Positions 54,380 to 64,000 of a stretch of DNA of 64,000 nucleotides are shown piece after piece. The notes under the pieces are model-generated. The model was not told the DNA's origin. It saw nothing but the letters and a program-made list of their open reading frames with translations, and did not search any database. Numbering within the stretch: position 1 is the stretch's first letter; the number at the start of each line of letters is the position of its first letter. Position numbers and translations under genes: made by a program. The stretch spans positions 682,001-746,000 of the forward strand of contig JALIZF010001814.1 of the NCBI GenBank assembly GCA_029948255.1, written 5' to 3'. This DNA comes from Telmatactis stephensoni. Taxonomy: Eukaryota > Cnidaria > Anthozoa > Actiniaria > Isophelliidae.

Positions 54380-54690
54380 TCCACAGAAAAATAATTACAA
54401 TAGCTGGAAAGATAGCAAAACAGTGAAGTTTTAAGGAAATAAATACAAAACTCGCGAGAATATGGATTTTTCAGTGAAAACTGTGTACTTTGTAAGAAAA
54501 CCTTTGCTGGTGGTAGGAATCTCTTACGTACCAAAGGTTTTCATACAAAATTTCCATCTTTGAATTTAATTTTTTTTTTTTTTCAAAAATCCATATCTTT
54601 GTGAGTTTTGAACTTACTTCACTCAAACTTCACAGTTTTACTAATTTTGACACGTTTTTTCCAGCTATGGTAATTATTCTTCTGTCCTGT
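54380..54690. mobile_element. Diverged palindromic MITE
   Basis: ATAATTACAATAGCTGGAAA is mirrored by TTCCAGCTATGGTAATTAT. The arms also share AGTGAAGTTT and ATATGGATTTTT with mismatches. The inner palindrome is AAAACCTTTG / CAAAGGTTTT. Confidence 0.6.
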
Positions 54691-55938
54691 GACGTCTTTT
54701 GGAATTACATGATAAAATCTCATTACACCTGTGTGACCTACATGTATACACCTATGTATCTCAATCTCTAATTCACACAGCCACTTGCTAACAAGGTTTT
54801 GCTTCCCTGTTGTGCATTTTGATTGCAGACAGCGCGGCCATTTAAAACCACTTTTAATTTCAGTGGTCTAATTATGGAAAGTATTAAAGTACTCTAGTTG
54901 TTTACTGCGTTCTTGTGAGTACTGGTAATTATTGTTTGATTTAATGTTTTGATAGAGAAAAACCAAATATTGCTCTATTCTTCCATCCAATCGTAGTTTG
55001 AACGGCGCTAATGTAGGTCGGTAGACGATTGTCCTTTTAACAAAAGTAATACTTATCTTAATTTATTTATGGTGCTATAAACTGAACCTGTTGGCCATAT
55101 TGGCACCTGACAATCCCCATTGAAAACAGACGGCTTAAACTGACTTTAAAAGTTTCGCTAAAAAAACTCCAAGTGTGAGAATTAACTCAATAAATGAAGG
55201 TAGACACAGTTTTGGCTTTAAATCAATTTGGCCTATTTTTTCATTCACAGCTTGAAAAGTAGACTCCGATGTTATCTGCGGAGAAAAACGCATAAATCAT
55301 TGATGCGCTCAATGTTTTCGGAGCCAGAAAAACTGACTGACAACACAAGCGGGGAGGCTCCAATCAATATTGAGGAGAGAAAAAGCAAAAATCAAAACAA
55401 TTAAACAAAAAGGGGAAATTACTTATTCCCACTTTAAATTCTTCGGGGTGTTTTTCCTGACGTGAGAAGAGTTTCGCTGGCGACATATTGTCGTCGTTTA
55501 ACAAGCAATTTTTGCGTGGTTCTGGTCCAAAATCTCATGTGTTTTGACATGAATGGTTTGTTGAGCCGTTGGCAGCAAGCTAGGTATGTAGAGTGAATAT
55601 GCTAATGGTAGTTTCTGTTGGCATGCATTATCACACATAATGCAACACGGCTCTATTGAATGGGTCCTTATTCTAATATCCGATCAATTCATTTATAATA
55701 GCAAAAAGTACGTCGTGTCATCTTTACCTCGCCGCCATTCAATACTCAAAGCCAAGCACAAGCGGCCATTTGAAAACCTAGTGAGCTCAGGTGAGATTTT
55801 CTTTATTCATAATAAACAAAACAAATTGAAATCGCTGGATAATATTCCAATTGACGCCTTGAATAATTGTTATTCTTTTTCGACAGGAATGAAGAGGGAT
55901 TTGTAACAAAATGAGACGAACTGTAACATAACTTGACA
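54691..55938. other. Unassigned sequence
   Basis: No recognised gene. An 88-codon plus-strand ORF at 55640-55906 has no known domain. Confidence 0.4.
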
Positions 55939-56154
55939 ATGATATCTATCATACTTCTGAGTATTTTTGGCTCACTACTGGCAATCGCTATTTTCTACAT
56001 GATCTGTTCTTTATCCAAGACCTGTTATGAACTCCATAAGACGAAGGAGACGGACTATCTAGCCGATCCGGCACCTTCTTTCGGCACCGATTCGGTCGAA
56101 AAACGCTGCCAGGAGCTCATGGACATTCCAGATAATTGTGAATCTATGGTATGA
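55939..56154 (+). CDS. Candidate single-pass membrane peptide
   Basis: A 71-codon ORF from ATG 55939. A leading hydrophobic segment (ISIILLSIFGSLLAIAIFYM) is followed by a Cys-containing acidic tail (KTCYELHKTKETDY, KRCQELMDIPDNC). The final ATG/GTATGA could be a splice donor, which would make this a 5' exon. No homologue is recognised. The order of hydrophobic anchor then polar Cys tail is plausible for a real small protein but unproven. Confidence 0.3.
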   Translation: MISIILLSIFGSLLAIAIFYMICSLSKTCYELHKTKETDYLADPAPSFGTDSVEKRCQELMDIPDNCESMV

Positions 56155-57659
56155 TATTTATATTCGTGGCTGAGCGCGTTCTAAAGTGCTGCTTGATGGA
56201 GCTGTATCCAAGCCATCAGTAAAAGCTTTCATCATTGAATGAAGAAAAGAATGCTTGGAGTCAAGGATTGGTCGTCAACATCATTTGAATGAATGTGCAT
56301 GTAAGACGTAATGGACTTTTATATATTGATGGATGTTTTTAGTTTTACATTGACAATGGAAGTTGAGTGATTCAACGCGCGGATGCCACAGTAGTTATCG
56401 TTTAGCGATGATAGTGATTAGCCTAAAAGCTTTATTGGGGCTTTAGAGTAGAACTTAATGAAGCAAAGTGTTGACTGAACTGATGGGGAGCGAAAAATCT
56501 CGCTTTAAGAGAAACGTTTTAAGTAAAGTAGGAATTTATTTTTGTGAATTCGCAAGAAAAATCGAAACAAAATAACAACCAGACAAAATGTGATCAGCGA
56601 CAAAACAAAACACGAGGTGTTAAAGAAAACTGTTTTTTCATATCATCGGAAACGCTATATGACAGAAAAATAACACAACACGACAGTGCATTGTATAGAA
56701 ATACATTTATAAATAAAGAATTATACTTTAATACAAAGAATTGTGTACAATGATTTTCTCAAATGATCCCGTAAATAGAACATTTTTTTCGCGGTTTTTG
56801 ATTACAGTACACGAAATCAGCAAAAACAAATTCTTCGGTGCTCATTACAAATATTTCAAGAGCAACTCATCGAAATCTATCAGTTTGGCGCTATTAATAA
56901 ATAAGAACTATTTAGCTATACCAAAGTCTTATGAGTTTATCTTACAACGCTACTAAAACAGCGGTTAATTTTCTTTTCATAAGTCATTTTTTTAGAATTC
57001 TAATGCCACACCTAGCTATTCTTTGGTCTAATAGCGCTAAATAGGAGAAATATAAATTCAATAAATCATGAGATTGGGCAAATAAAGTGATTTCGGTGAC
57101 GTTTGCTTATCCAATGTCAGGCATACCACAAAGTAATCGAACATGAAAATTCATAAAATTGAATTTGACTTTTAGAAGCCATGACTCATCAAGTTCTGTA
57201 GCTACAACTACTCAATTTTAAGCGGTCAGCCACCTCGCAAACATGATGCAATCTGTAAATCTCTTGCGGTTCTATATTTTTGTACTGATAAGAACAATCT
57301 TGCAAGCGACAACCTCCCTAAACTAAGATCATGTTGTGATCGCATGCAAGAAGTTTGACCAACGTTTTACAGTTTTGCAGTAAGGAATTGTCATTTGTCA
57401 AATAAGACAAGACGGTGAGCTCGAGAAATGCAGTAATTTTGAGTATTTTGACGCCGAACACCTTCATTAGTTTCCAATTGTTTTGTTTCGTGTTTCAACT
57501 CGTAGGGCATCATGATGTTATATTGGCTTGGTTTTGCATCTTAAATATAAATGGAATCAGTCGGAGCTTTACGATCCTTCATCTATCGCTCTCTGCCCCC
57601 AATTAAGCAGCCATTTGTAGAACAGTATAACCACATATTGTCCGAGTCACACTGGTAGG
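56155..57659. other. Unassigned AT-rich sequence
   Basis: Only short ORFs without recognisable features. Confidence 0.4.
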
Positions 57660-57679
57660 GGAGTTTGTTATTTTTACAA

Positions 57680-57960
57680 GCTTTAGGAGGCCTTCACGAA
57701 TACAGGACAGAAATAACCTTGTTAAGGATATAATATTGTTATAATCATTTATACATTCATTGATCTAATTATATAAATATTCCAATTTTTTCATCAGTTT
57801 TTACATGTTTTACACCCTTTAGGATCTCCGACTGTAAGAGCGAGGCCTCGGCACGAATACAGCACGGAAGCAACCATGTCAAGGATAATATTATGATCAT
57901 CTATTCCAGTATTCATTGATCTAATCACAAAAAATGTCCATCTATTTTCATCAGTTTGCT
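57680..57960. repeat. Diverged tandem duplication of about 130 bp
   Basis: CACGAATACAG..CAGAA, TTCATTGATCTAAT and TTTTCATCAGTTT occur in order at 57695-57810 and again at 57852-57957. Confidence 0.6.
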
Positions 57961-59012
57961 ATAATTAAAACACTTTCATACCTTTATTCAATTACTCTTC
58001 ACTACATATTTCATTATCGTTTTATTTCTCCATTTAATATTTTCCATAATTCAATATCTCAGTTGACACTTTCATTTATTCTAAAAGCTTTGACGTCGTA
58101 ATTCACCTATCTCTTTTTACATCCGTCCATTAATCCATCCATGCATCTCCCCCATACCAGCGTAGTGCTATCACTTTGCTTAATTGTCTAGCCATCTTAG
58201 TTTTCAGACAATATTAAAATGCCCCCTGGGTGGATTGAAACAAGGAATTTCGCTGTTTCATCTGATACCACATATAGCTGATCTACGTACTCTACTTAAT
58301 CAATCTTTACAGTGAATCCATTTAGAGAAATAAAGTGCTTTTGAGGTCGATAAGTTGAAGTTCAAGATCGGTCGCGATATGATGTGAACGGTTTATTGAA
58401 CACACAGACAACATCACTAAATGATTGTCTTATCCCGAGTTTAATCTAATACCAAATGACATAAAGCAAAATTCTATGCCCATTGGTTTCCCTCCCTCCC
58501 GCAACAATCACAATTGTTTATCCCTCTCTTCCAATAACCTTTCATCCATTGTATTCCTTTTCGACCAGTATTTTTTTCCACCTTCCCCCTAAAGGAAGAA
58601 CAATCCCTACCCTACCCCTCCAAAAATTACCCTGGAGACCAGAGGTTTTGACTCACTCTCAAGGTTATCTCGGCGTTTTTTGATAGTTTGATTTTTTTAG
58701 ACCTTAGAGTTCGTGGACAAGAAAAAAAAGACAGACAAAAAATTTATCAGAAAGAATTCCCAGAGTGAGTCCGCCTAGGTACTCCAAACTTAATTGATAC
58801 AAGTATTTGAAATCATCACCCTGATTTTATTCAGAAAAACTAGACACCAAGAAGTCCGATCAATTTTGATGTGTGATACACCTATTTCAAAAATCAAACA
58901 AACAAAAAAACAAAACAAAAAACCAAAAAACCGCCGAGTTGGTTAATCCAAATGGTCGATCTTAGAAACACGATTTTTTGCCTTTGTTTCCTGACTACGC
59001 TACGACGTTTAC
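57961..59012. other. Unassigned sequence
   Basis: No gene seen. A solitary CACCTATTTCAAAAA end of the MITE family lies at 58879. Confidence 0.4.
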
Positions 59013-59166
59013 CTTAGGCCAGGTTCACACGACGACATAGGCATAAGCATAAGAAACAAAACTTTTCCATTTTCTTATGCTTATGCTTATGACGTTATGT
59101 TGCGTGTGTGAACCGATATAAATTGCTTTTGTCGATGCTTATGTGGTCGTGAACCAGGCCTTTAGG
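59013..59166. mobile_element. MITE with AGGCCAGGTTCAC ends
   Basis: AGGCCAGGTTCACACGAC is mirrored by GGTCGTGAACCAGGCCT. Internal GCATAAGCATAAG and CTTATGCTTATG are inverted. A related right end (GTATGAACCAGGCCTAAG) lies at 48957-48974. Confidence 0.7.
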
Positions 59167-59687
59167 TTGGCGGTTACTAATATACTTTTACAAAGTATAT
59201 GTCACGTGATAGACTGTGTATGGAGGGATTTCACGGCTGACATGTTTGCGGTCAAAATAAGTGATTTTCGCCCAAGAGAAATAAAATCTTTTTTATTCAA
59301 CTTTCTGTTGCACTTGCCCACAAACATGGCTGCCATGAAATCTCTCCATTAGTGATTACTGCATGTTTATTATACAGCATTCCCACTCTCCTGGTAAAAC
59401 AAAATTCCCCGGCTTTTCACTAACCAAATCCCATTTTTCACTGACTTTTTAGTTCCACCAATTCTACCTATTCCACCAATATCTATCTGCGGAATTAAGT
59501 GGTTAAGGTTTGTGGAATTCCACAGCCAAGCTGCTATTAAAAAGGGCTGTTCGACCTTTCCAACCCAAAATTCCCTTTTCACTGACTTTTGTAACATTTT
59601 GACAATTTCCCTGACAACATTCAAATTCCCTGACCTTGAGAAATTTTAAGAATTCCCTGACTTTTCAAGGTCGCTGGGAACCGTTAT

Positions 59688-59925
59688 ATGCATAGTTGTA
59701 TTTGTATGTTTAGAATATCTAGTTGCATTTGCATGTTTAGAATATCTAGTTGTATTTGCATGTTTAGAATATCTAGTTGTATTTGCATGTTTAGAATATC
59801 TAGTTGTATTTGCATGTTTAGAATACATGTATGCATAGTTGTATTTGCATGTTTAGAATATGCATAGTTGTATTTGCATGTTTAGAATATGCATTGTTGT
59901 ATTTGCATATTTAGAACATAGTAGC
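59688..59925. repeat. 27-bp minisatellite
   Basis: About eight copies of a unit reading TAGTTGTATTTGCATGTTTA plus GAATATC. The last copies carry GCATAGTTG variants. It yields a repetitive pseudo-ORF on the minus strand. Confidence 0.92.
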
Positions 59926-60413
59926 GGCCAGTTCAGTCGAGTAGTTGCACTGGAGGAAACAACCGATCATAGAAATTATGTTCAAAATATTCTAAAAAAA
60001 CAAAAACAAAAAAAATAACAAAAACAGGTTTCTACAACGGAATATATACATGATCACGTGATATATACTTTGCAAAAACCGCCGTCTTTAGATCAGCTAT
60101 AATATACACCTATTGGTGGGGAGGGGGTGGGGGGGGACTGGTGGAAATATGGGGGGTGGGGTCATCATTTTTCATGCACACACTGCATTATTGTTATAAG
60201 AGAATGTATGTGGAAAGTGGGGTGGGGCCGTCAAAAATTGTGCATCACATTTCTCATTTCCACCAGCCCCCTCCCTGTAAATAATGACCGGTCCCTAAGG
60301 TGCTCACATGATGCAGGTAATGTAGTGTTTGATTGTTGTCCTGTGTACTCACAAGATGTGTAGTCCTTAATTGTGACACATAACCTAAGCCTATGACCTG
60401 CTCACCATGTGAG

Positions 60414-60560
60414 TCTCCCATAGCTCAGTGGATAGAGCACCCAACTGGTCATTGGAGGATTGTGGGCTTGATTCCTGCTGGGGGCTTGGATTTTTTCCAG
60501 TATTCCATTGTACACACATATAATTCCTTTCATTTTTATTTCACAGATATAATGAGTGCC
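60414..60560 (+). mobile_element. tRNA-derived SINE
   Basis: TAGCTCAGTGGATAGAGCA (A box, 60421-60439) and GGGCTTGATTCC (degenerate B box) are spaced as in a tRNA. GCTGGGGGCTTGGATTTTTT and an AT-rich tail follow. The B box lacks the GTTCGA core and the acceptor stem does not pair, so it is not a functional tRNA gene. Confidence 0.65.
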
Positions 60561-60764
60561 CCTTGGGAATGAAAAATGCTAAATAGTTTTTGGGAGTGTG
60601 AAACAGGTTTCCAGAAGGAAATGTTTAGTTAAAGTAACTGTTGTATTTCTTATAACAAGGGTGCACATACATTTTGCATTTTCTCAGTGTGCAAAGTCTG
60701 GCAATTGATGATAACACAATTCTATCAAGCACAAACTGATGTACACAGACCACCACTGACAGTA

Positions 60765-60915
60765 ATTTACTGCTCATTACAGCAGATTTTGTATGAGTGT
60801 GAAACGGACTGCACAGTACAGCTGTGTTGTCTATAAAAACATTCGAAATTCCCACCGTAACCTTGCTGTGATCATGCAGTGCCATTTTCACAGTCATATG
60901 AAATCTACTCTATCA
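60765..60915. repeat. Dispersed repeat, copy 1
   Basis: TGAGTGTGAAACGGACTGCA to CAGTCATATGAAATCTACTC. About 80% similar to 61565-61697. Confidence 0.75.
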
Positions 60916-61564
60916 AATAAATGTTTTTAGCACACTTATTAAAGAAAAAAACTGAAAAGCCATGAATATCCTGTGAATTTATTCATGGCAAATTCACAGG
61001 ATATTCCCAGGTTTTCCATTAGTACTATTTTCATGGCCTTTTGATGGTCTAATTGAATGAGTTTTGCATCTAGTGCATGTGTCAGATTTGTATTATGCTG
61101 GTACTAACATTTTGAAATGTCATCCAAAAAATATACACCAGGCAAGCATAACCTGGGAGCTGAGACCAATAAAAACCTTTGGAAGCTCAATTGACATGTC
61201 TGCATCTGAGCTGTTTTTAGATCTCTATTCAAATGCTGTCAGCATGCAATGAAGCCAATGCATGACACATATTTGAAAATTTTCAGCACTCACAAGCAGA
61301 TGGTGATCTAAAAATAGCCAGAATACAGGGCACGTCACATCACATGACGCACATCTTAGTCTCCTGGTTGGTATGGTTTGCTGTATACACATATTACATT
61401 GAATTACATTAAATAAACCAGATTGTTGTATATCACAGCTTTGTTAAAGAGGAATAAAAATCTGTGTCATTTGTACTTTTAATTAATAAGATCCCAAATA
61501 AGATCCAATGTAAGCCCCATGCACAAGGTCAAGCCTTTGCCAGGCATATCCAGTCATAAGAGCA

Positions 61565-61697
61565 GACTTATGAGTGTGAAATGGACTGCATTGTGCCGTG
61601 ATCGTATCAGTGAAATGATGTCTATAAAAACATTGGAAATTCCTGCCGTAACCATGCTGTGACCATGCAGCCATTTTTACAGTCATATGAAATCTAC
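61565..61697. repeat. Dispersed repeat, copy 2
   Basis: TGAGTGTGAAATGGACTGCA to CAGTCATATGAAATCTACTC, in the same orientation as copy 1 and also 3' of PDCD10. Confidence 0.75.
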
Positions 61698-61947
61698 TCC
61701 ATATGCCACTGGCAAAAACAACCCTTTCTTAGAGGTCCAGGTAGAAAACAAAGTATGTACAGTTGATATAACATCACAACTTATATGAACTTCAACATAA
61801 CCTTGAATAGCATTCTTTCTGATGAATTGAAGGAAATCACAAATACGATTGTGACATTTTCCAGATGATGTTGCTTTCATTGCATTGAAGTTTAAATGTC
61901 TCTACCTTGAGTATATTAATCAATAGGTCATGCACAGTGAGTTATAT

Positions 61948-62910
61948 CTAGCTACCTCCAGCAAGTTTGAATGTGTACAGGATATTGTTTGTTTGGTTGA
62001 TAAGACGATTGGCACTGACATATACAGCATCAGCCCTACAAGTAAAAAGAGATATTTTACAACTCGACAGTATGACAACTCGACAGTATGTGGGTTTTTG
62101 AAATGAACCCTAAGGCCCAGTCCAGACATCAAACTTTAGCTGCCTCAAATCTAATAACATCAAAGAAGGCCATCTAATTATCCACTGTTTTCAATGCATT
62201 TGACATGGCAAAAGTTTGAAAATCGAAATGGGCCTAAATTAAAGTAACCAAACTTTACACAGAATCTATGGATAAGTTCAAGAATGATATAATGTCTCAA
62301 AATTCAACCCCACCCCTGATTAAGTGCTGCATCTGAGAGCAAAATTCTCTGCACTTAAATATACACTGCATTGATTCTCACAATTATAATGTGGCACTTA
62401 ATGGCAGCAATATCAAACTATTTAACTAAATTGGGGAAAAAACAAGTTAGGATGTTAAAACTCAATGCTTAAGTTAAAAATAGTGAAATTTGAGAAATGT
62501 TAATTTTGTTATCAAATATCATGATTTTTTAAATAAATGCCATCTTTGAATTAACACTGCTCCAGAATAAGCAGAAAATCAGAAATTCTAAAAATAAGTG
62601 CTGTGGAGCTTAAATGAGTAAATATGGTTCTCTCTAGTAACTGTAAGTACTAACTTTCCATCTTTAAAATACTGCTTGAGAGTGTCACTAAAGCTTTTTG
62701 AGTACTTCACAAACTCTTTCTTGTTGTGCTCCAGTACCTGAGGAAGTAATATTATCACATTATTAATGATTTTTGTCTCTCCCCTCATAAGTGCAGTCTA
62801 ACCACCACCATCTTACCCTTTTATACTGTGGCATCTTGCCAACATTTTGACAGTTCCTCAGCACTTCATTGACTGCATCAAGAAGTTCTCTAATAGCACT
62901 GGCGATGTCT
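61948..62910 (-). CDS. PDCD10: Programmed cell death protein 10 / CCM3, last three coding exons
   Basis: PDCD10 is the small adaptor that binds GCKIII kinases, the STRIPAK complex and CCM2. Exons on the minus strand are 62910-62817, 62737-62655 and 62035-61948, with phases that fit exactly. They encode 87 C-terminal residues: [17 protein letters not shown], then [20 protein letters not shown] and YFKDGK, then [18 protein letters not shown] before the TAG stop at 61950-61948. This is the focal-adhesion-targeting-homology four-helix region of the roughly 210-residue family. Splice sites are AG/GT throughout, one donor being GTTAGT. The N-terminal dimerisation exons are not found up to 64000 and should lie beyond the right edge. 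A MITE (62971-63228) sits in the next intron upstream. Confidence 0.93.
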
Positions 62911-62970
62911 CTATACAACAACAACAGTAATGGAGAAATTCTATCTTAAGTTTGATTTACATGACTACCT

Positions 62971-63228
62971 ATATACACCTATTTCAAAAAAGGTTGTCAG
63001 AGCTAAAGGCGATAGGCTATAGGTCATTCAAATTCCAAAGTAATCAAGAAGTTTTAAAAATAGCTTCGTTATTCCATTCGTTGTGCCCTGAACATTGGAT
63101 ATGAATGTCTGATTGTTGACTTTCTTAATAAAAACAAATAGAAAACCCAACCGTGAATAGTGGAATGACCTATCTCCTATCGCCTATCGACTTTAGCTCT
63201 GACAACCTTTTCTGAATAGGTGTATATA
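62971..63228. mobile_element. Palindromic MITE, 'CACCTATTTCA' family, in a PDCD10 intron
   Basis: ATATACACCTATTTCAAAAA and mirror. The inner arms with AGGCGATAGG and AGGTCATTC match the copy at 3325-3581, so these two belong to one subfamily. Confidence 0.85.
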
Positions 63229-64000
63229 TATATACCTAATTTATAGCAGGTATGGCACCTCTACATCTGAGCACATGGATGGATTACTTTGGGTACAGCA
63301 CACCTATCAGGCCAACAAATTTTCTGTTAATTCACACAACGATAATTATAAGTGCCGTACCAAAAGTGATGAGCCCACATGCCCAGAACTAGGGGTGCTG
63401 TGGCATACAAAGGTTGTTGTATAAATTAGCCTTTAGTTACAGATAATCTGCACCTCCTCGTAAGATGTCATCTAATTGGTTTGATAAAACAAAAGAATCT
63501 ATTGTTGTCATTGCCATTTTCAAAAGTTTCTTTTGTTTAGATTCTCAGGTGGCCCATCAATTGGATAAAATCTTCCAAGAAGTGCAGGTTGTCCCTTTAG
63601 TTAATTTAAGGGATACAAGGAACCAAAAAATTATGGGAACCTTAAAAAATATCTAAAAAACTAAAGACATTTGGAGTCCAACTAGGAAAACTGCGAACTC
63701 TTAAAATATGTCTGAAATGTTCATTGCATTGTAAACAATAATTATATTAACTAGCCGTTTCTAATAGAAAGTGAAATGCTGCGAGCAGAAAACAGCTAGT
63801 GGTATATCCACGTTAGGAGAACTGTTCCCCTAAAACTCACGAAAGTCCACCGCTTTCTCTGATATATCAAATGTTTCTTGTCTATCTCCTGTGCGTTGTG
63901 TGACGACAACTGCTAGTTGACCTTCAATATTGAATTACAAAACATAATTCTTCAGGATCAGGATCAGTGTCGGACACACACAGTTCAAAATATTTAGCAC
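63229..64000. other. Probable PDCD10 intron sequence
   Basis: No exon recognised on either strand. A TA run at 63222-63234 and GATCAGGATCAG at the right edge are the only simple features. Confidence 0.4.

Noticed and set aside
59646..59828. Repetitive ORF (YSKHANTTR repeats) as an antifreeze-like or secreted repeat protein
   Set aside because: It is the reverse translation of the 27-bp minisatellite with no signal peptide or conservation of frame beyond the array.
60414..60490. Functional tRNA gene
   Set aside because: A box is good, but the B box is degenerate and no acceptor stem forms; SINE-type body follows.
61821..61860. Hammerhead core CTGATGAATTG
   Set aside because: No stem II can be formed and no GAAA follows at a workable distance.

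Overview
The window is animal nuclear DNA and looks cnidarian, most likely a hexacoral (stony coral or sea anemone). The genes have short exons with GT-AG introns. One is a secreted protein that combines PAN/apple, short EGF-like, thrombospondin-1 and F5/8C modules. The repeat load is also typical: a DIRS-type retrotransposon, Penelope-like fragments with hammerhead ribozymes, and very many palindromic MITEs. Coding sequence is a small fraction of the 64 kb. No species can be named from the sequence alone.

Layout. 0.3-0.9 kb: probable last exons of an unrecognised gene. 1.2-1.6 kb: palindromic LINE endonuclease remnant. 1.6-5.2 kb and 14.0-16.6 kb: two copies of a segmental duplication, each carrying a single-exon GT31 beta-1,3-galactosyltransferase-like gene (353 residues each, four substitutions apart). 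Between them lie MITEs, a near-complete minus-strand DIRS-like element (7.07-11.57 kb) and a Penelope-like fragment arranged as an inverted repeat (12.7-13.85 kb). 16.6-23.5 kb: TA microsatellites, MITEs and a broken Crypton-like tyrosine recombinase (about 20.1-20.7 kb). 24.2-30.2 kb: a complete six-exon gene for the secreted PAN/EGF/TSP1/F5/8C protein. 33.9-36.2 kb: a partial paralogue with only the signal-peptide, PAN and EGF exons. 36.2-41.7 kb: GTCCCCACAAGT-type repeats, a DDE transposon with long terminal inverted repeats and a MITE nested in its transposase, two nested MITEs of one family, and a dead LINE reverse transcriptase. 42.8-47.95 kb: a complete four-exon DGAT2/MOGAT-family acyltransferase gene with SINEs and MITEs in its introns. 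48-61 kb: mostly repeats and unassigned sequence with a few weak small ORFs. 61.9-62.9 kb: the last three coding exons of PDCD10 (CCM3) on the minus strand; the rest of that gene lies beyond the right edge.

The host genes do not form a functional cluster: Golgi glycosylation, an extracellular adhesion-type protein, triacylglycerol synthesis and a kinase-scaffold adaptor. The strongest non-protein signal is a set of four hammerhead self-cleaving ribozymes that can be folded by eye. Three are copies of one motif in the Penelope-like terminal repeats. The fourth is a different sequence with a UUCG-capped stem II.

Exon boundaries were placed by reading splice consensus, phase and family conservation. 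They have not been checked against transcripts.
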